Source: JALZHR01 sp036389695 (lineage in GTDB: Bacteria > Acidobacteriota > Blastocatellia > Pyrinomonadales > Pyrinomonadaceae). From it: a DNA stretch of 7,623 nucleotides. This document shows positions 1 through 6,329 of the stretch, piece by piece. A program made the position numbers and the translations under genes. The notes under the pieces are model-generated. The model saw only the letters and a list, made by a program, of their open reading frames with translations, was not told where the DNA came from and did no database searches. Each line of letters opens with the position of its first letter. Positions within the stretch are counted from its first letter, which is position 1. The DNA lies in assembly GCA_036389695.1 (NCBI GenBank), contig DASVWG010000253.1:1-7623 (forward strand), read 5' to 3'.

Positions 1-167
1 ACGGCACGCTCGACTGCACGGGCGCTAAACGGTGGATTGCCAAAGGTCATTACGTCAAACAGCGCGTGTTTTTTGCCGATGAAGCGACGGCGATTGCCGC
101 CGGCTTTCGCCCGTGCGCGCGCTGTTTACCGGAGAAATATAAACAATGGAAAGCAAAGAAAATTTAG
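1..167 (+). CDS. Ada-type metal-binding domain protein, 3' end only
   Basis: The reading frame is open from the left edge (first full codon at 3) to TAG at 165-167 and encodes 54 visible residues. The visible part begins GTLDC and contains a W-I-A-K-G-x-Y-V-K segment, then RVFFADEATAIAAGFRPCARC followed by LPEKYKQW. The FRPCxRC signature is the second half of the zinc-binding module of the Ada DNA-repair protein, in which cysteines hold a zinc ion. Here the visible candidates are the Cys of LDC and the PCxxC pair. The protein stops about ten residues after this motif, so it is not the C-terminal part of a full Ada/AlkA regulator but matches small stand-alone proteins of roughly 80 residues carrying only this module. 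Their role is not established. The start lies outside the window. It probably has no functional link to the sugar genes downstream. Confidence 0.8.
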   Translation, partial: GTLDCTGAKRWIAKGHYVKQRVFFADEATAIAAGFRPCARCLPEKYKQWKAKKI

Positions 168-239
168 CCGCGAAAAAAGATGAAAAACACGAAAAAGTAA
201 TCGCTTCCTTTTCGTCTTCTTTCGTGCCCTTTCGCAGCG
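167..239. repeat. Imperfect palindromic repeat between the Ada-like gene and the acyltransferase
   Basis: The stretch is A-rich in its left half (units resembling CGCGAAAA, GATGAAAA, CACGAAAA) and T-rich in its right half (CCTTTTCG, CTTCTTTCG, CCCTTTCG), with unit spacing of about 9-10 nt. The halves are imperfectly complementary: 167-175 pairs with 230-238 with one mismatch (169/236), and 190-195 pairs with 209-214. It begins on the last base of the TAG stop at 165-167 and ends 9 nt before the ATG at 248. The arms are less exact than in the repeat at 6227-6319, so this could be a decayed copy or another family member. Confidence 0.55.
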
Positions 240-247
240 AAAACGCG

Positions 248-859
248 ATGGTTAAAATTCACCCGACGGCAATCGTCGAAGACGATGTTCAAATCGGCGA
301 AGGCACAAGCGTCTGGGACAACGTGCATATTCGTCACGGCGCGAAAATCGGCGAAGAGTGCATCGTCGGCGAAAAAACTTATATCGCCTATGACGTGAAA
401 ATAGGCAATCGCGTGAAAATCAACGCGATGGTTTACATCTGCGCCGCCGTGACGATTGAAGACGGCGTGATGATTTCCGCTTCGACGACGTTTACCAACG
501 ACCGTTTCCCGCGCGCGACGTTTCCCGATTTGAAAAGCTTGCGACCGTCGGAACCTGACGAGCATACTCTGCCGACTCTGGTGCGTGAAGGCGCGACCAT
601 CGGCGCGGGCTGCATCATCGGCAACGATTTGGAAATCGGACGCTGGGCGATGGTCGGAATGGGCTCGGTCGTCACCAAAAGCGTTCCCGATTTTCATCTG
701 GTTTTAGGCTCGCCCGCCCGCAGCGTCGGCGCGGTCTGCAAATGCGGACAATTAATGGAGCGTTTTGCGGAAAATTACCAAACCGAAGAAGCTTCTTTAA
801 ATTGTCCGTCCTGCGACAGCCGTTATTCGATGAAGCAGGGACGCATCAGCGAATTATGA
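248..859 (+). CDS. Hexapeptide-repeat sugar N-acyltransferase (WbpD/WlbB-like)
   Basis: This 203-residue protein carries hexapeptide repeats of a left-handed beta-helix through most of its length (for example VQIGEG, AKIGEE, VKIGNR, ATIGAG). The family transfers an acetyl group from acetyl-CoA to an amino sugar on a nucleotide, for O-antigen or capsule precursors in the cytoplasm. The FTNDRFPR motif (residues 82-89) matches the active-site region of WbpD/WlbB-type UDP-3-amino-glucuronate acetyltransferases, with Asn at position 84. The C-terminus has C164, C166, C186 and C189, a small zinc-ribbon-like tail seen in relatives. I chose ATG 248 because MVKIHPTAIVED is where this family normally begins. 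An in-frame ATG at 146 would add 34 residues, but they overlap the upstream gene by 22 nt and are encoded largely by the palindromic repeat. That upstream ATG does have GGAG at 131-134, so it is not excluded. The exact sugar substrate cannot be told. Confidence 0.88.
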   Translation: MVKIHPTAIVEDDVQIGEGTSVWDNVHIRHGAKIGEECIVGEKTYIAYDVKIGNRVKINAMVYICAAVTIEDGVMISASTTFTNDRFPRATFPDLKSLRPSEPDEHTLPTLVREGATIGAGCIIGNDLEIGRWAMVGMGSVVTKSVPDFHLVLGSPARSVGAVCKCGQLMERFAENYQTEEASLNCPSCDSRYSMKQGRISEL

Positions 860-1314
860 TTGACGACGAGCGGGAAAAACTCGAACGAGATTTGAAAAAT
901 TATCGTCGATGGTTTTTCATCGCGCTGCCGTTTGCTCTGCTCGGCGGCTTTTTTGTCTGCGTCGTCGGCGCAGCGATTGTTAAAGAGTTCGTCTTTAATC
1001 AAAAAGTTTCGCTTTCGGGCGACGTAGATACGATTGCGGAATTTGCAGAAAAAATGCCCGCACCGGAAAAAATCGTTGTTGCCGAGCGAAACGGCTGCCG
1101 GTATTTTTTCGTCTACGGCAGCACCAGAGTGCTTCTGGCATCGGGCGCGCCGGTTTACGTTTTTGACTCGCAGGGAAATCTCATTATCTGGAGCGGCGAC
1201 ACCGGCGACGCCGGAGAAAATCATCCGTGGTGGAAATATTTCAGTAAATCCACATCGATTAAAACTGTTTCTTTACAGGAAGCGGTCGAAACCGCCGCGA
1301 AAAATAATCAATGA
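856..1314 (+). CDS. Single-pass membrane protein of unknown function
   Basis: I do not recognise this 152-residue protein. It has a charged N-terminus (residues 1-18, rich in D, E, K and R), one hydrophobic segment at about 19-42 (beginning WFFIALPFALLGG), then a soluble domain of about 110 residues with apparent beta-strands (CRYFFVYGSTRVLLASG, PVYVFDSQGNLIIWSGD). The positive R17-R18 before the helix suggests the soluble part faces the periplasm. The start at ATG 856 overlaps the upstream stop as ATGA, favouring translational coupling. The frame is open further back to 742, but that part lies wholly inside the acyltransferase gene. The stop overlaps the next gene as ATGA again, so it is embedded in the operon. 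A role in surface-sugar assembly is only inferred from position. Confidence 0.75.
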   Translation: MIDDEREKLERDLKNYRRWFFIALPFALLGGFFVCVVGAAIVKEFVFNQKVSLSGDVDTIAEFAEKMPAPEKIVVAERNGCRYFFVYGSTRVLLASGAPVYVFDSQGNLIIWSGDTGDAGENHPWWKYFSKSTSIKTVSLQEAVETAAKNNQ

Positions 1315-2723
1315 GTCGGAGCCATCAAAACAGAATTGCCATCATCGGAAGCGGTTTTCTCGGTCTGACGCTCGCTCTGCGTTTGAGCGAGGCGGGCGCG
1401 AAAGTCACCGTTTACGAATCCGCGGCGGAAATCGGCGGCTTAGCCGGCGCGTGGCAAATCGGCGACGCGGTCTGGGACAAACATTATCACGTCACGCTTT
1501 TGTCCGACCGCTTCACGCGAAAGATTGTCGAAGAAATCGGCTTGGGCGACGAGTTTGAATGGGTTGAGACGAAAACCGGATTTTATACAGACGGAAAGCT
1601 CGTTTCGATGTCGAACGCGCTGGAGTTTCTCAAATTTCCGTCGCTCGGTTTAACCGGCAAATTCCGTCTCGGCGCGACGATTTTTTACGCTTCAAAAGTT
1701 AAAGACTGGAAACATCTGGAAAAAATTTCGGTCGAAGAATGGCTTATAAAACTTTCCGGCAAGCGAACGTTTGAAAAAATGTGGAAGCCGCTTTTGAAAG
1801 CAAAATTGGGCGAAGCTTACCGCGAAACTTCCGCCGCGTTCATCTGGGCGACGATTCAAAGATTATACGCCGCGCGAAATTCCGGCTTGAAAAAAGAAAT
1901 GTTCGGCTACGTTCGCGGCGGCTACGCGCGCGTGCTGCAAAAATTCGCCGCAGCTTTGCGCGAAAAAGGCGTCCGTATTCGCCTGAACGCAAAAGTCGAA
2001 AAAATTGAAAAACTGAAAGACGGTAAAGTAAAAGTTTTTGCCGCCGCGCGCACAGAGAAATTCAGAGAAAAAACAAAGATAAATTCTCTGCGAAATCTTT
2101 CCGAAGTCGCCGTTCTCTCTGTGCCTTCTGCGTCCGCGGCGGCTGATTCTTCCGCGTTTGAATTTGATTCCGTGATATTAACCTGCCCCGCAAACATCGC
2201 GGCGAAAATCTGCCCGCAATTGTCCGAAGCGGAAAAGGCGAAGCTTGAAAACGTCAAATATCAGGGCATCGTCTGCGCGTCTGTCCTGTTGAAAAATTCG
2301 CTTTCCGATTTCTACGTCACAAACATCACGGACGAAACGCCTTTTACCGGAATTATCGAGATGTCGGCGCTCGTCGATAAAAAGGAATTCGGCGGCAACG
2401 CGCTGGTTTATCTGCCGAAATACGTTGCGCCAAACGATGAATTGTTTGAAAAAACGGACGCGGAAATCGAAGAAATATTTACGCGCGAGCTGGAAAAAAT
2501 GTATGCGCATTTCCGGCGCAAAGACGTCGTGGCTTTCAAAGTTTCGCGCGTCCGGCAGGTTTTTCCGATTCCGACGATTGGTTATTCGCAAGATTTGCCC
2601 GCAGCGAAAACGTCTCTGGAAAACGTCTTCGTGATTAACTCGGCGCACATCGTCAACGGAACTTTGAACGTGAACGAAACCGTCCAACTGGCGGAAAAGT
2701 TTTTTGAGGAAAATTTCAAATAG
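1311..2723 (+). CDS. FAD-dependent oxidoreductase of the amine-oxidase / protoporphyrinogen-oxidase fold
   Basis: This 470-residue flavoprotein starts with a dinucleotide-binding fold: IAIIGSGFLG (GxGxxG at 13-18), a ribose-contacting acidic residue E36 in VTVYES, and the GG pair at 42-43 in IGGLAGAW. The C-terminus (NSAHIVNGTLNVNETVQLAEKF) resembles the second FAD-contacting region of the family. A WDKHYHV segment near residue 60 is typical of the subgroup found in polysaccharide loci. The family includes protoporphyrinogen oxidases, phytoene-desaturase-like enzymes and distant UDP-galactopyranose mutase relatives, so the substrate is unknown; a lipid or nucleotide sugar is plausible from context. 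The start ATG overlaps the previous stop (ATGA at 1311-1314). Residues about 244-278 are odd: they are encoded by a palindromic repeat, are rich in K, R, S and A, and fall just before the strand EFDSVILTCP, where relatives usually have a short loop. The frame is intact throughout. Confidence 0.85.
   Translation: MSRSHQNRIAIIGSGFLGLTLALRLSEAGAKVTVYESAAEIGGLAGAWQIGDAVWDKHYHVTLLSDRFTRKIVEEIGLGDEFEWVETKTGFYTDGKLVSMSNALEFLKFPSLGLTGKFRLGATIFYASKVKDWKHLEKISVEEWLIKLSGKRTFEKMWKPLLKAKLGEAYRETSAAFIWATIQRLYAARNSGLKKEMFGYVRGGYARVLQKFAAALREKGVRIRLNAKVEKIEKLKDGKVKVFAAARTEKFREKTKINSLRNLSEVAVLSVPSASAAADSSAFEFDSVILTCPANIAAKICPQLSEAEKAKLENVKYQGIVCASVLLKNSLSDFYVTNITDETPFTGIIEMSALVDKKEFGGNALVYLPKYVAPNDELFEKTDAEIEEIFTRELEKMYAHFRRKDVVAFKVSRVRQVFPIPTIGYSQDLPAAKTSLENVFVINSAHIVNGTLNVNETVQLAEKFFEENFK
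2040..2143. repeat. Nested palindromic repeat inserted in frame within the oxidoreductase gene
   Basis: Three nested perfectly complementary segment pairs can be read: 2040-2048 with 2135-2143 (9 bp, gccgccgcg/cgcggcggc), 2050-2058 with 2116-2124 (9 bp, gcacagaga/tctctgtgc) and 2063-2069 with 2084-2090 (7 bp, cagagaa/ttctctg). The left half is purine-rich (CAGAGAAA-like units) and the right half pyrimidine-rich (TCTCTGYG-like units), the same style as the other repeats in the window. There is no stop codon or frameshift. It adds about 34 residues to the protein. Confidence 0.7.
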
Positions 2724-2725
2724 GG
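2722..2725 (+). promoter_or_regulatory. Shine-Dalgarno-like AGGG deciding the deacetylase start
   Basis: AGGG at 2722-2725 lies 5 nt before ATG 2731 and overlaps the TAG stop (2721-2723) of the oxidoreductase. It supports 2731 over the in-frame ATG at 2704, which lies inside the upstream gene. The match is short. Confidence 0.45.
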
Positions 2726-2730
2726 TAAAT

Positions 2731-3741
2731 ATGAAACCGATTGCAAGTCTCAGTTTAGACCTCGACAATAAATGGTCTTATATGAAAACGCACGGCGATG
2801 CGGGATGGGAGCGGCTGCCGTCGTATCTGGATGCGTGCGTGCCGCGCGTCCTGCGATTTTTGAAAGAAAGAAATCTGAACATCACGTTTTTCATCGTCGG
2901 TCAGGACGCCGCGCTGGATAAAAACACGGAAGCAATCGCGCAGATAGCAGCGGAAAATCACGAAATCGGCAATCACAGCTTCCGGCACGAGCCGTGGCTG
3001 CATCTTTACACGAAACAGGAATTGATTGACGAATTCGAGCGCACGGAAGCGGCGCTGGAAAAAGTCACCGGACAGATGCCGAAAGGCTTTCGCGGTCCCG
3101 GCTACAGCCTCAGCCCGACGGTTCTGGAAGTTTTGAGCGAGCGCGGTTACGAATACGACTGCTCGACTTTGCCGACTTATATCGCCCCGCTTGCCCGCGC
3201 CTATTATTTTTTCAAATCGCCGGAAATGTCGGACGAAGAACGCGAAAAACGGAAAAAGCTTTTCGGCAAATTCACGGACGGTTTTCAATCTTTAAAGCCG
3301 TATCGCTGGCAAATCGGCGAAAAATCGCTCGTCGAAATTCCGGTCACGACGCTGCCGGTTTTCAAAACGCCGATTCACGCGAGCTACGTAATTTATCTTT
3401 CGACGTTTTCCAAACCGCTTGCCAGAACTTACTGGAAAACGGCGCTCGATATGTGCCGCCTGAGCGGAACCGAGCCGTCTCTGCTGCTTCACCCGCTCGA
3501 TTTCTTAAGCGGCGAAGACGCGCCCGAACTCAAATTTTTTCCGGCGATGAATTTACCGGCGGAAGAAAAACTGGAATTTCTGAGCGAGATTTTAGAAGCT
3601 TTTACAGCGAAATTTGAAGTCGTCAATATGCGCCGCCACGCGCGAGAAGCGGCAAAGAAAAATTTGCGCATAGTCGAAACAAAACTTGAAACGCGCCAGC
3701 CCGTCGCAGAAATAAAGGAAATAAGTCGTGGAACAGCTTGA
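2731..3741 (+). CDS. Polysaccharide deacetylase (NodB homology domain, carbohydrate esterase 4 type)
   Basis: This 336-residue protein has the NodB-domain landmarks in order: LSLDLDNKW at 7-15, where D10 and D12 take the place of the catalytic TFDDG motif; ITFFIVGQ at 51-58; a metal-binding HSFRH at 82-86 (H82 and H86 as ligands after EIGN); FRGPGYS at 120-126, the RxPGY substrate motif; and a late LLLHPLDF resembling the LxH motif. The family removes N-acetyl groups from sugars using a divalent metal. No signal peptide or membrane helix is visible, so it probably acts in the cytoplasm, perhaps on a lipid-linked or nucleotide-linked precursor. I placed the start at ATG 2731, 7 nt after the previous stop, with AGGG just upstream. 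The variant first motif suggests a subfamily distinct from peptidoglycan or chitin deacetylases. The 3' end overlaps the next gene by 14 nt. Confidence 0.87.
   Translation: MKPIASLSLDLDNKWSYMKTHGDAGWERLPSYLDACVPRVLRFLKERNLNITFFIVGQDAALDKNTEAIAQIAAENHEIGNHSFRHEPWLHLYTKQELIDEFERTEAALEKVTGQMPKGFRGPGYSLSPTVLEVLSERGYEYDCSTLPTYIAPLARAYYFFKSPEMSDEEREKRKKLFGKFTDGFQSLKPYRWQIGEKSLVEIPVTTLPVFKTPIHASYVIYLSTFSKPLARTYWKTALDMCRLSGTEPSLLLHPLDFLSGEDAPELKFFPAMNLPAEEKLEFLSEILEAFTAKFEVVNMRRHAREAAKKNLRIVETKLETRQPVAEIKEISRGTA
3716..3719 (+). promoter_or_regulatory. Ribosome binding site AGGA for the GTG-started UbiA-family gene
   Basis: AGGA (within AAAGGA, 3714-3719) lies 8 nt before GTG 3728, an ideal spacing. 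It sits inside the end of the deacetylase gene and supports the unusual GTG start. Confidence 0.6.
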
Positions 3742-4699
3742 GATTATACAATCCGGCGAAGCGAAAGAAATCGCGGTCGCGCCGCTCAAACAGACGGCGC
3801 GCGCTCTGGTTCGCTCGTTGCGCCCGCACGAATGGACGAAAAATCTGCTCGTTTTCAGCGGTCTGATATTTTCCCGCTCGCTGATGGACGCGCACAACGT
3901 TTTGTTCAGCATCGGCGGTTTTATAGCGTTTTGTCTGGCGAGCAGCGGCGTTTACCTGTTCAACGATTTATGCGACCTTGAAAAAGACCGCCGCCACCCG
4001 ACGAAGAAAAATCGCCCGCTCGCTTCCGGCGCTTTGAACGTCAATCTGGCGCGTCTGGCGATGATTTCGCTTTTTGCGGGCGCGGTTGTTTTGGCGTTTC
4101 AGTTAAGCCCGGCGTTTGCGCTGGCAATCGGCATTTATCTGACGCTGAATCTGGCTTATTCGCTCAAGCTCAAACACGTCGTCATTCTCGACGTGATTAT
4201 TATTTCGAGCGGTTTCGTTTTGCGCGCCGTCGCGGGCGCTCTGGTTCTGCGCGTCGAAGTTTCGGCGTGGCTCGTGCTCTGCACTTCGATGGTCGCGCTG
4301 CTGGTCGGCTTCGGCAAGCGACGGCACGAGCTCGTTCTTTTAGAGGAAAATGCCGCCTCGCACCGCGCGAGCCTGAACGATTATTCCGTCGAATTTCTCG
4401 ACGCGATGATGACGATTTGCGGCGGCACTGCCGTGCTGACTTACGCGCTTTACACGATGGCGGAAGATACGGTCAGCCGCTTCGGCACGCACAATCTGCT
4501 CGTCACTCTGCCGTTTGTCGTCTACGGCGTTTTTCGCTACCTGTTTATGGTTCACAAGCGCAAGGAAGGCGGCGACCCGGTGCAGCTTCTATTTCGCGAC
4601 CGCGCTTCGGTCAGCAATATTCTGCTCTGGATTCTGGCGGTCTGCGCGGTGATTTATCTGCCGTCGTTCTGGGATAAATCGCTGAGTTTTCTGCGCTAA
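3728..4699 (+). CDS. UbiA-family prenyltransferase, probable decaprenyl-phosphate phosphoribosyltransferase
   Basis: This 323-residue multi-pass membrane protein has an N-terminal cytoplasmic stretch, then LRPHEWTKNLLVF (31-43), characteristic of the branch of the UbiA superfamily that joins polyprenyl phosphate to phosphoribosyl pyrophosphate. The Mg-binding NDxxDxxxD motif is complete (N79, D80, D83, D87) and is followed by HPTKKNRPLASG (90-101), another hallmark. The second conserved region, YSLKLKHVVILD up to D155 and then GFVLRAVAGA, is also present. Several further hydrophobic segments reach the C-terminus. In mycobacteria this reaction makes decaprenylphosphoryl-5-phosphoribose, precursor of the arabinose donor of the cell wall. 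The GTG start at 3728 has a good AGGA 8 nt upstream and overlaps the deacetylase by 14 nt, implying coupled translation. The epimerase pair (DprE1/DprE2) that would give arabinose is not in the window. Another UbiA-type transferase activity remains possible. Confidence 0.85.
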   Translation: MEQLEIIQSGEAKEIAVAPLKQTARALVRSLRPHEWTKNLLVFSGLIFSRSLMDAHNVLFSIGGFIAFCLASSGVYLFNDLCDLEKDRRHPTKKNRPLASGALNVNLARLAMISLFAGAVVLAFQLSPAFALAIGIYLTLNLAYSLKLKHVVILDVIIISSGFVLRAVAGALVLRVEVSAWLVLCTSMVALLVGFGKRRHELVLLEENAASHRASLNDYSVEFLDAMMTICGGTAVLTYALYTMAEDTVSRFGTHNLLVTLPFVVYGVFRYLFMVHKRKEGGDPVQLLFRDRASVSNILLWILAVCAVIYLPSFWDKSLSFLR

Positions 4700-4710
4700 A
4701 AAAAAGTTTA

Positions 4711-6234
4711 ATGAAAAAGCTCTCGACCGTTTTCCTTTTAATTTTCGCGCTCGGCGCGCTGGTTCGCTTCGCAGACGTTTGGCGAACGGTCGAGCGTGCT
4801 TCGTGGCGCGAATGCGATTTGGCGGCAATCTCGCGCAATTACGTCCGCGAGGGAATGAACCCGTTTTACCCGCGCGTCGACTGGCGCGGCACGAGCGCCG
4901 GTTACGCCGAAATGGAATTTCCGGTTTACCCGTATTTGACGGCGGTTTTCTATCGGATTTTCGGTTTTAGCGAATACATTCCGCGCCTCTTGAATTTTCT
5001 TTTTTCGCTCGCCGCGCTCTGGTTTTTCTTTCGCGTGGCGCGCGCTTTTCTGGACGATGCGGCGGCGATTTTCGCGTCCGCTTTCTTCGCTTTTCATCCG
5101 ATGGTCGTCGAGATTTCGACTTCGATTCAGCCCGAAGGCTTGATGATTTTGTGTTACGCGGGAAGCGTTTATTTTTTCACCAACTGGCTGAAAAACGATT
5201 CAAATAAAGATTTCATTTGCGCCTCGATTTTCACCGCGCTGGCGGTTTTAGCCAAAGCTCCGGCGGCGCACGTCGGACTGCTTTTCGCCGTTCTGCTTTT
5301 GCAAAAATTCGGGCTTAATGTTTTCCGGCAAAGCAAAATCTGGCTCTTCGGAATTTTCTCGCTTCTTCCAGCCGCCGTTTGGTATCTGCACGCGAAAAGC
5401 CTCTGGAAAAATTACGGCAACTCGCTCGGCGTCTCCAACGAAACGCATCTGGTCGGCGCGGATTTTTTCACGAATTCCTATTTTATCAAAGGCATTTTGT
5501 CGGCGGAAATTTTCAATGTCTGGCTCGGCTTCGGCTTAATTTTAGGCATCTTCGCCGTCTGGCACGGGCGTCGCGAAAAAGTCGTTTTCGTCAGTCTTTT
5601 GTGGCTGGCTTCCGCGTTCACGTTTTACATTATCGCCGCGCGCACGACCGCCGACGACTGGGCGATTTATTATCACATTTTCTCGGTCGCGCCCGCCGCG
5701 CTTTTGTTCGGCTTCGGCGCGCAAAAGTTCTGGGAATTTTTCCGCAGCTATTACAATTTTTCGTCTTATCTGGGCGCTTTCGACCGGTTAAAACAAACGT
5801 CGCTCGTCGTTTTGCTGGCGCTTTCCATCGCCGGAGCTTTTCTGCTCGAAGCCAAACGCGCGCGCGCAGATTTTCTACAGCATCGCGTCGAAGACGAATC
5901 ATTCGCCTGCGCCGAACGCTTCAAGCCGTATCTCAAAAACGAAGGCTTGATTCTGGCGAGCGGCGGAAATTGTTTCGACTCGGACGGCTTGCCCGTCGCC
6001 TACAACGCGTCGTTTATGTTCTACTGGCTCGACCGCAAAGGCTTTAACATTTGCACCGAACAGCAATCGCTCGCCAAAGTCCGCGAGTTTGCCTCAAAAG
6101 GCGCAAAATATTTCGTCGCGCAAAAAAATCTTCTCGCCGAAAAACCGAATCTGGAAAACGAGCTGCGAGAAAGCTTCACGGTCGCCGCCGAATGCGACGC
6201 GATGATTTTATTCGAATTAAAGGATAGTCCTTAG
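4711..6234 (+). CDS. GT-C fold membrane glycosyltransferase (PMT/ArnT-like, GT39/GT83 type)
   Basis: This 507-residue protein begins with a membrane helix (about residues 4-23) and then a first periplasmic loop with WRECD (E34, D36), the position of the catalytic acidic pair in GT-C enzymes. The loop continues to EMEFPVYPYL (67-76), typical of the PMT_2-like domain. Many hydrophobic helices follow, with FHPMVVEIS and a QPEG motif in the region that in relatives contacts the donor. The last helix lies at about 365-382, followed by a soluble C-terminal domain of some 125 residues. Such enzymes move a sugar from a polyprenyl phosphate to lipid, glycan or protein on the outer face of the inner membrane, which fits the upstream UbiA-family gene. 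The ATG is 11 nt after the previous stop with no clear Shine-Dalgarno; a run of eight A at 4698-4705 lies between. Its last codons and TAG stop fall in a heptamer repeat, so the native C-terminus may have been altered. Confidence 0.85.
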   Translation: MKKLSTVFLLIFALGALVRFADVWRTVERASWRECDLAAISRNYVREGMNPFYPRVDWRGTSAGYAEMEFPVYPYLTAVFYRIFGFSEYIPRLLNFLFSLAALWFFFRVARAFLDDAAAIFASAFFAFHPMVVEISTSIQPEGLMILCYAGSVYFFTNWLKNDSNKDFICASIFTALAVLAKAPAAHVGLLFAVLLLQKFGLNVFRQSKIWLFGIFSLLPAAVWYLHAKSLWKNYGNSLGVSNETHLVGADFFTNSYFIKGILSAEIFNVWLGFGLILGIFAVWHGRREKVVFVSLLWLASAFTFYIIAARTTADDWAIYYHIFSVAPAALLFGFGAQKFWEFFRSYYNFSSYLGAFDRLKQTSLVVLLALSIAGAFLLEAKRARADFLQHRVEDESFACAERFKPYLKNEGLILASGGNCFDSDGLPVAYNASFMFYWLDRKGFNICTEQQSLAKVREFASKGAKYFVAQKNLLAEKPNLENELRESFTVAAECDAMILFELKDSP

Positions 6235-6319
6235 TCCTTTGTCCTTTGCAAGTTGAGCATAAATTACGTTCTCAATGTGATTTCAACAAGCGAAGGACGA
6301 AGGACAAAGGACTAAGGAC
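6227..6319. repeat. Inverted heptamer repeat spanning a stop codon and a ribosome binding site
   Basis: The left arm has three tandem heptamers GTCCTTA, GTCCTTT, GTCCTTT (6227-6247). The right arm has four, GAAGGAC, GAAGGAC, AAAGGAC, TAAGGAC (6292-6319). Segment 6227-6248 is complementary to 6298-6319 at 21 of 22 positions, 20 of them continuous, around a 49-nt loop. A weak 5-bp inner pair (6253-6257 with 6271-6275) lies in the loop. Tandem heptamers of this kind resemble the short tandemly repeated repetitive (STRR) sequences known from cyanobacteria and are seen in other bacteria. No T-run follows the right arm, so it does not look like an intrinsic terminator. Confidence 0.9.
6315..6318 (+). 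promoter_or_regulatory. Shine-Dalgarno-like AGGA supplied by the heptamer repeat
   Basis: The last heptamer of the right arm contains AAGGA (6314-6318), 11 nt before ATG 6330. It is the only good Shine-Dalgarno match near that start, though the spacing is slightly long. It lies in the stem of the predicted hairpin. Confidence 0.45.
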
Positions 6320-6329
6320 GAAATAATTT

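Noticed and set aside
164..697. Long minus-strand reading frame opposite the acyltransferase
   Set aside because: It is a compositional shadow of a well-supported gene with family motifs on the + strand, and its protein shows no recognisable motif.
742..855. Upstream extension of the single-pass membrane protein to ATG 742
   Set aside because: This part lies wholly inside the acyltransferase gene, and the ATGA overlap at 856 gives a natural start just before the charged tail and membrane helix.
1034..1558. 174-codon + strand frame across the 1311 junction
   Set aside because: It is Arg/Ser-rich, has no motif, and overlaps two better-supported genes in another frame.
2704..2730. Start of the deacetylase at ATG 2704
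   Set aside because: It overlaps the oxidoreductase end, lacks a ribosome binding site, and adds residues not expected before the NodB domain; ATG 2731 has AGGG just upstream.
4698..4710. Poly-A run as a terminator or programmed slippage site
   Set aside because: There is no stem-loop before it, and it lies between a stop and a start where slippage would have no coding effect.
5379..6047. 222-codon + strand frame inside the GT-C glycosyltransferase
   Set aside because: It is extremely arginine-rich and without motifs, as expected from an alternative frame of a GC-rich gene, while the overlapping frame has clear GT-C features.
6227..6319. Intrinsic transcription terminator
   Set aside because: The arms are long but the loop is 49 nt, the right arm is not followed by a T-run, and the next gene starts 11 nt later on the same strand.
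6227..6319. CRISPR array
   Set aside because: The units are 7 nt, directly adjacent, and have no spacers.
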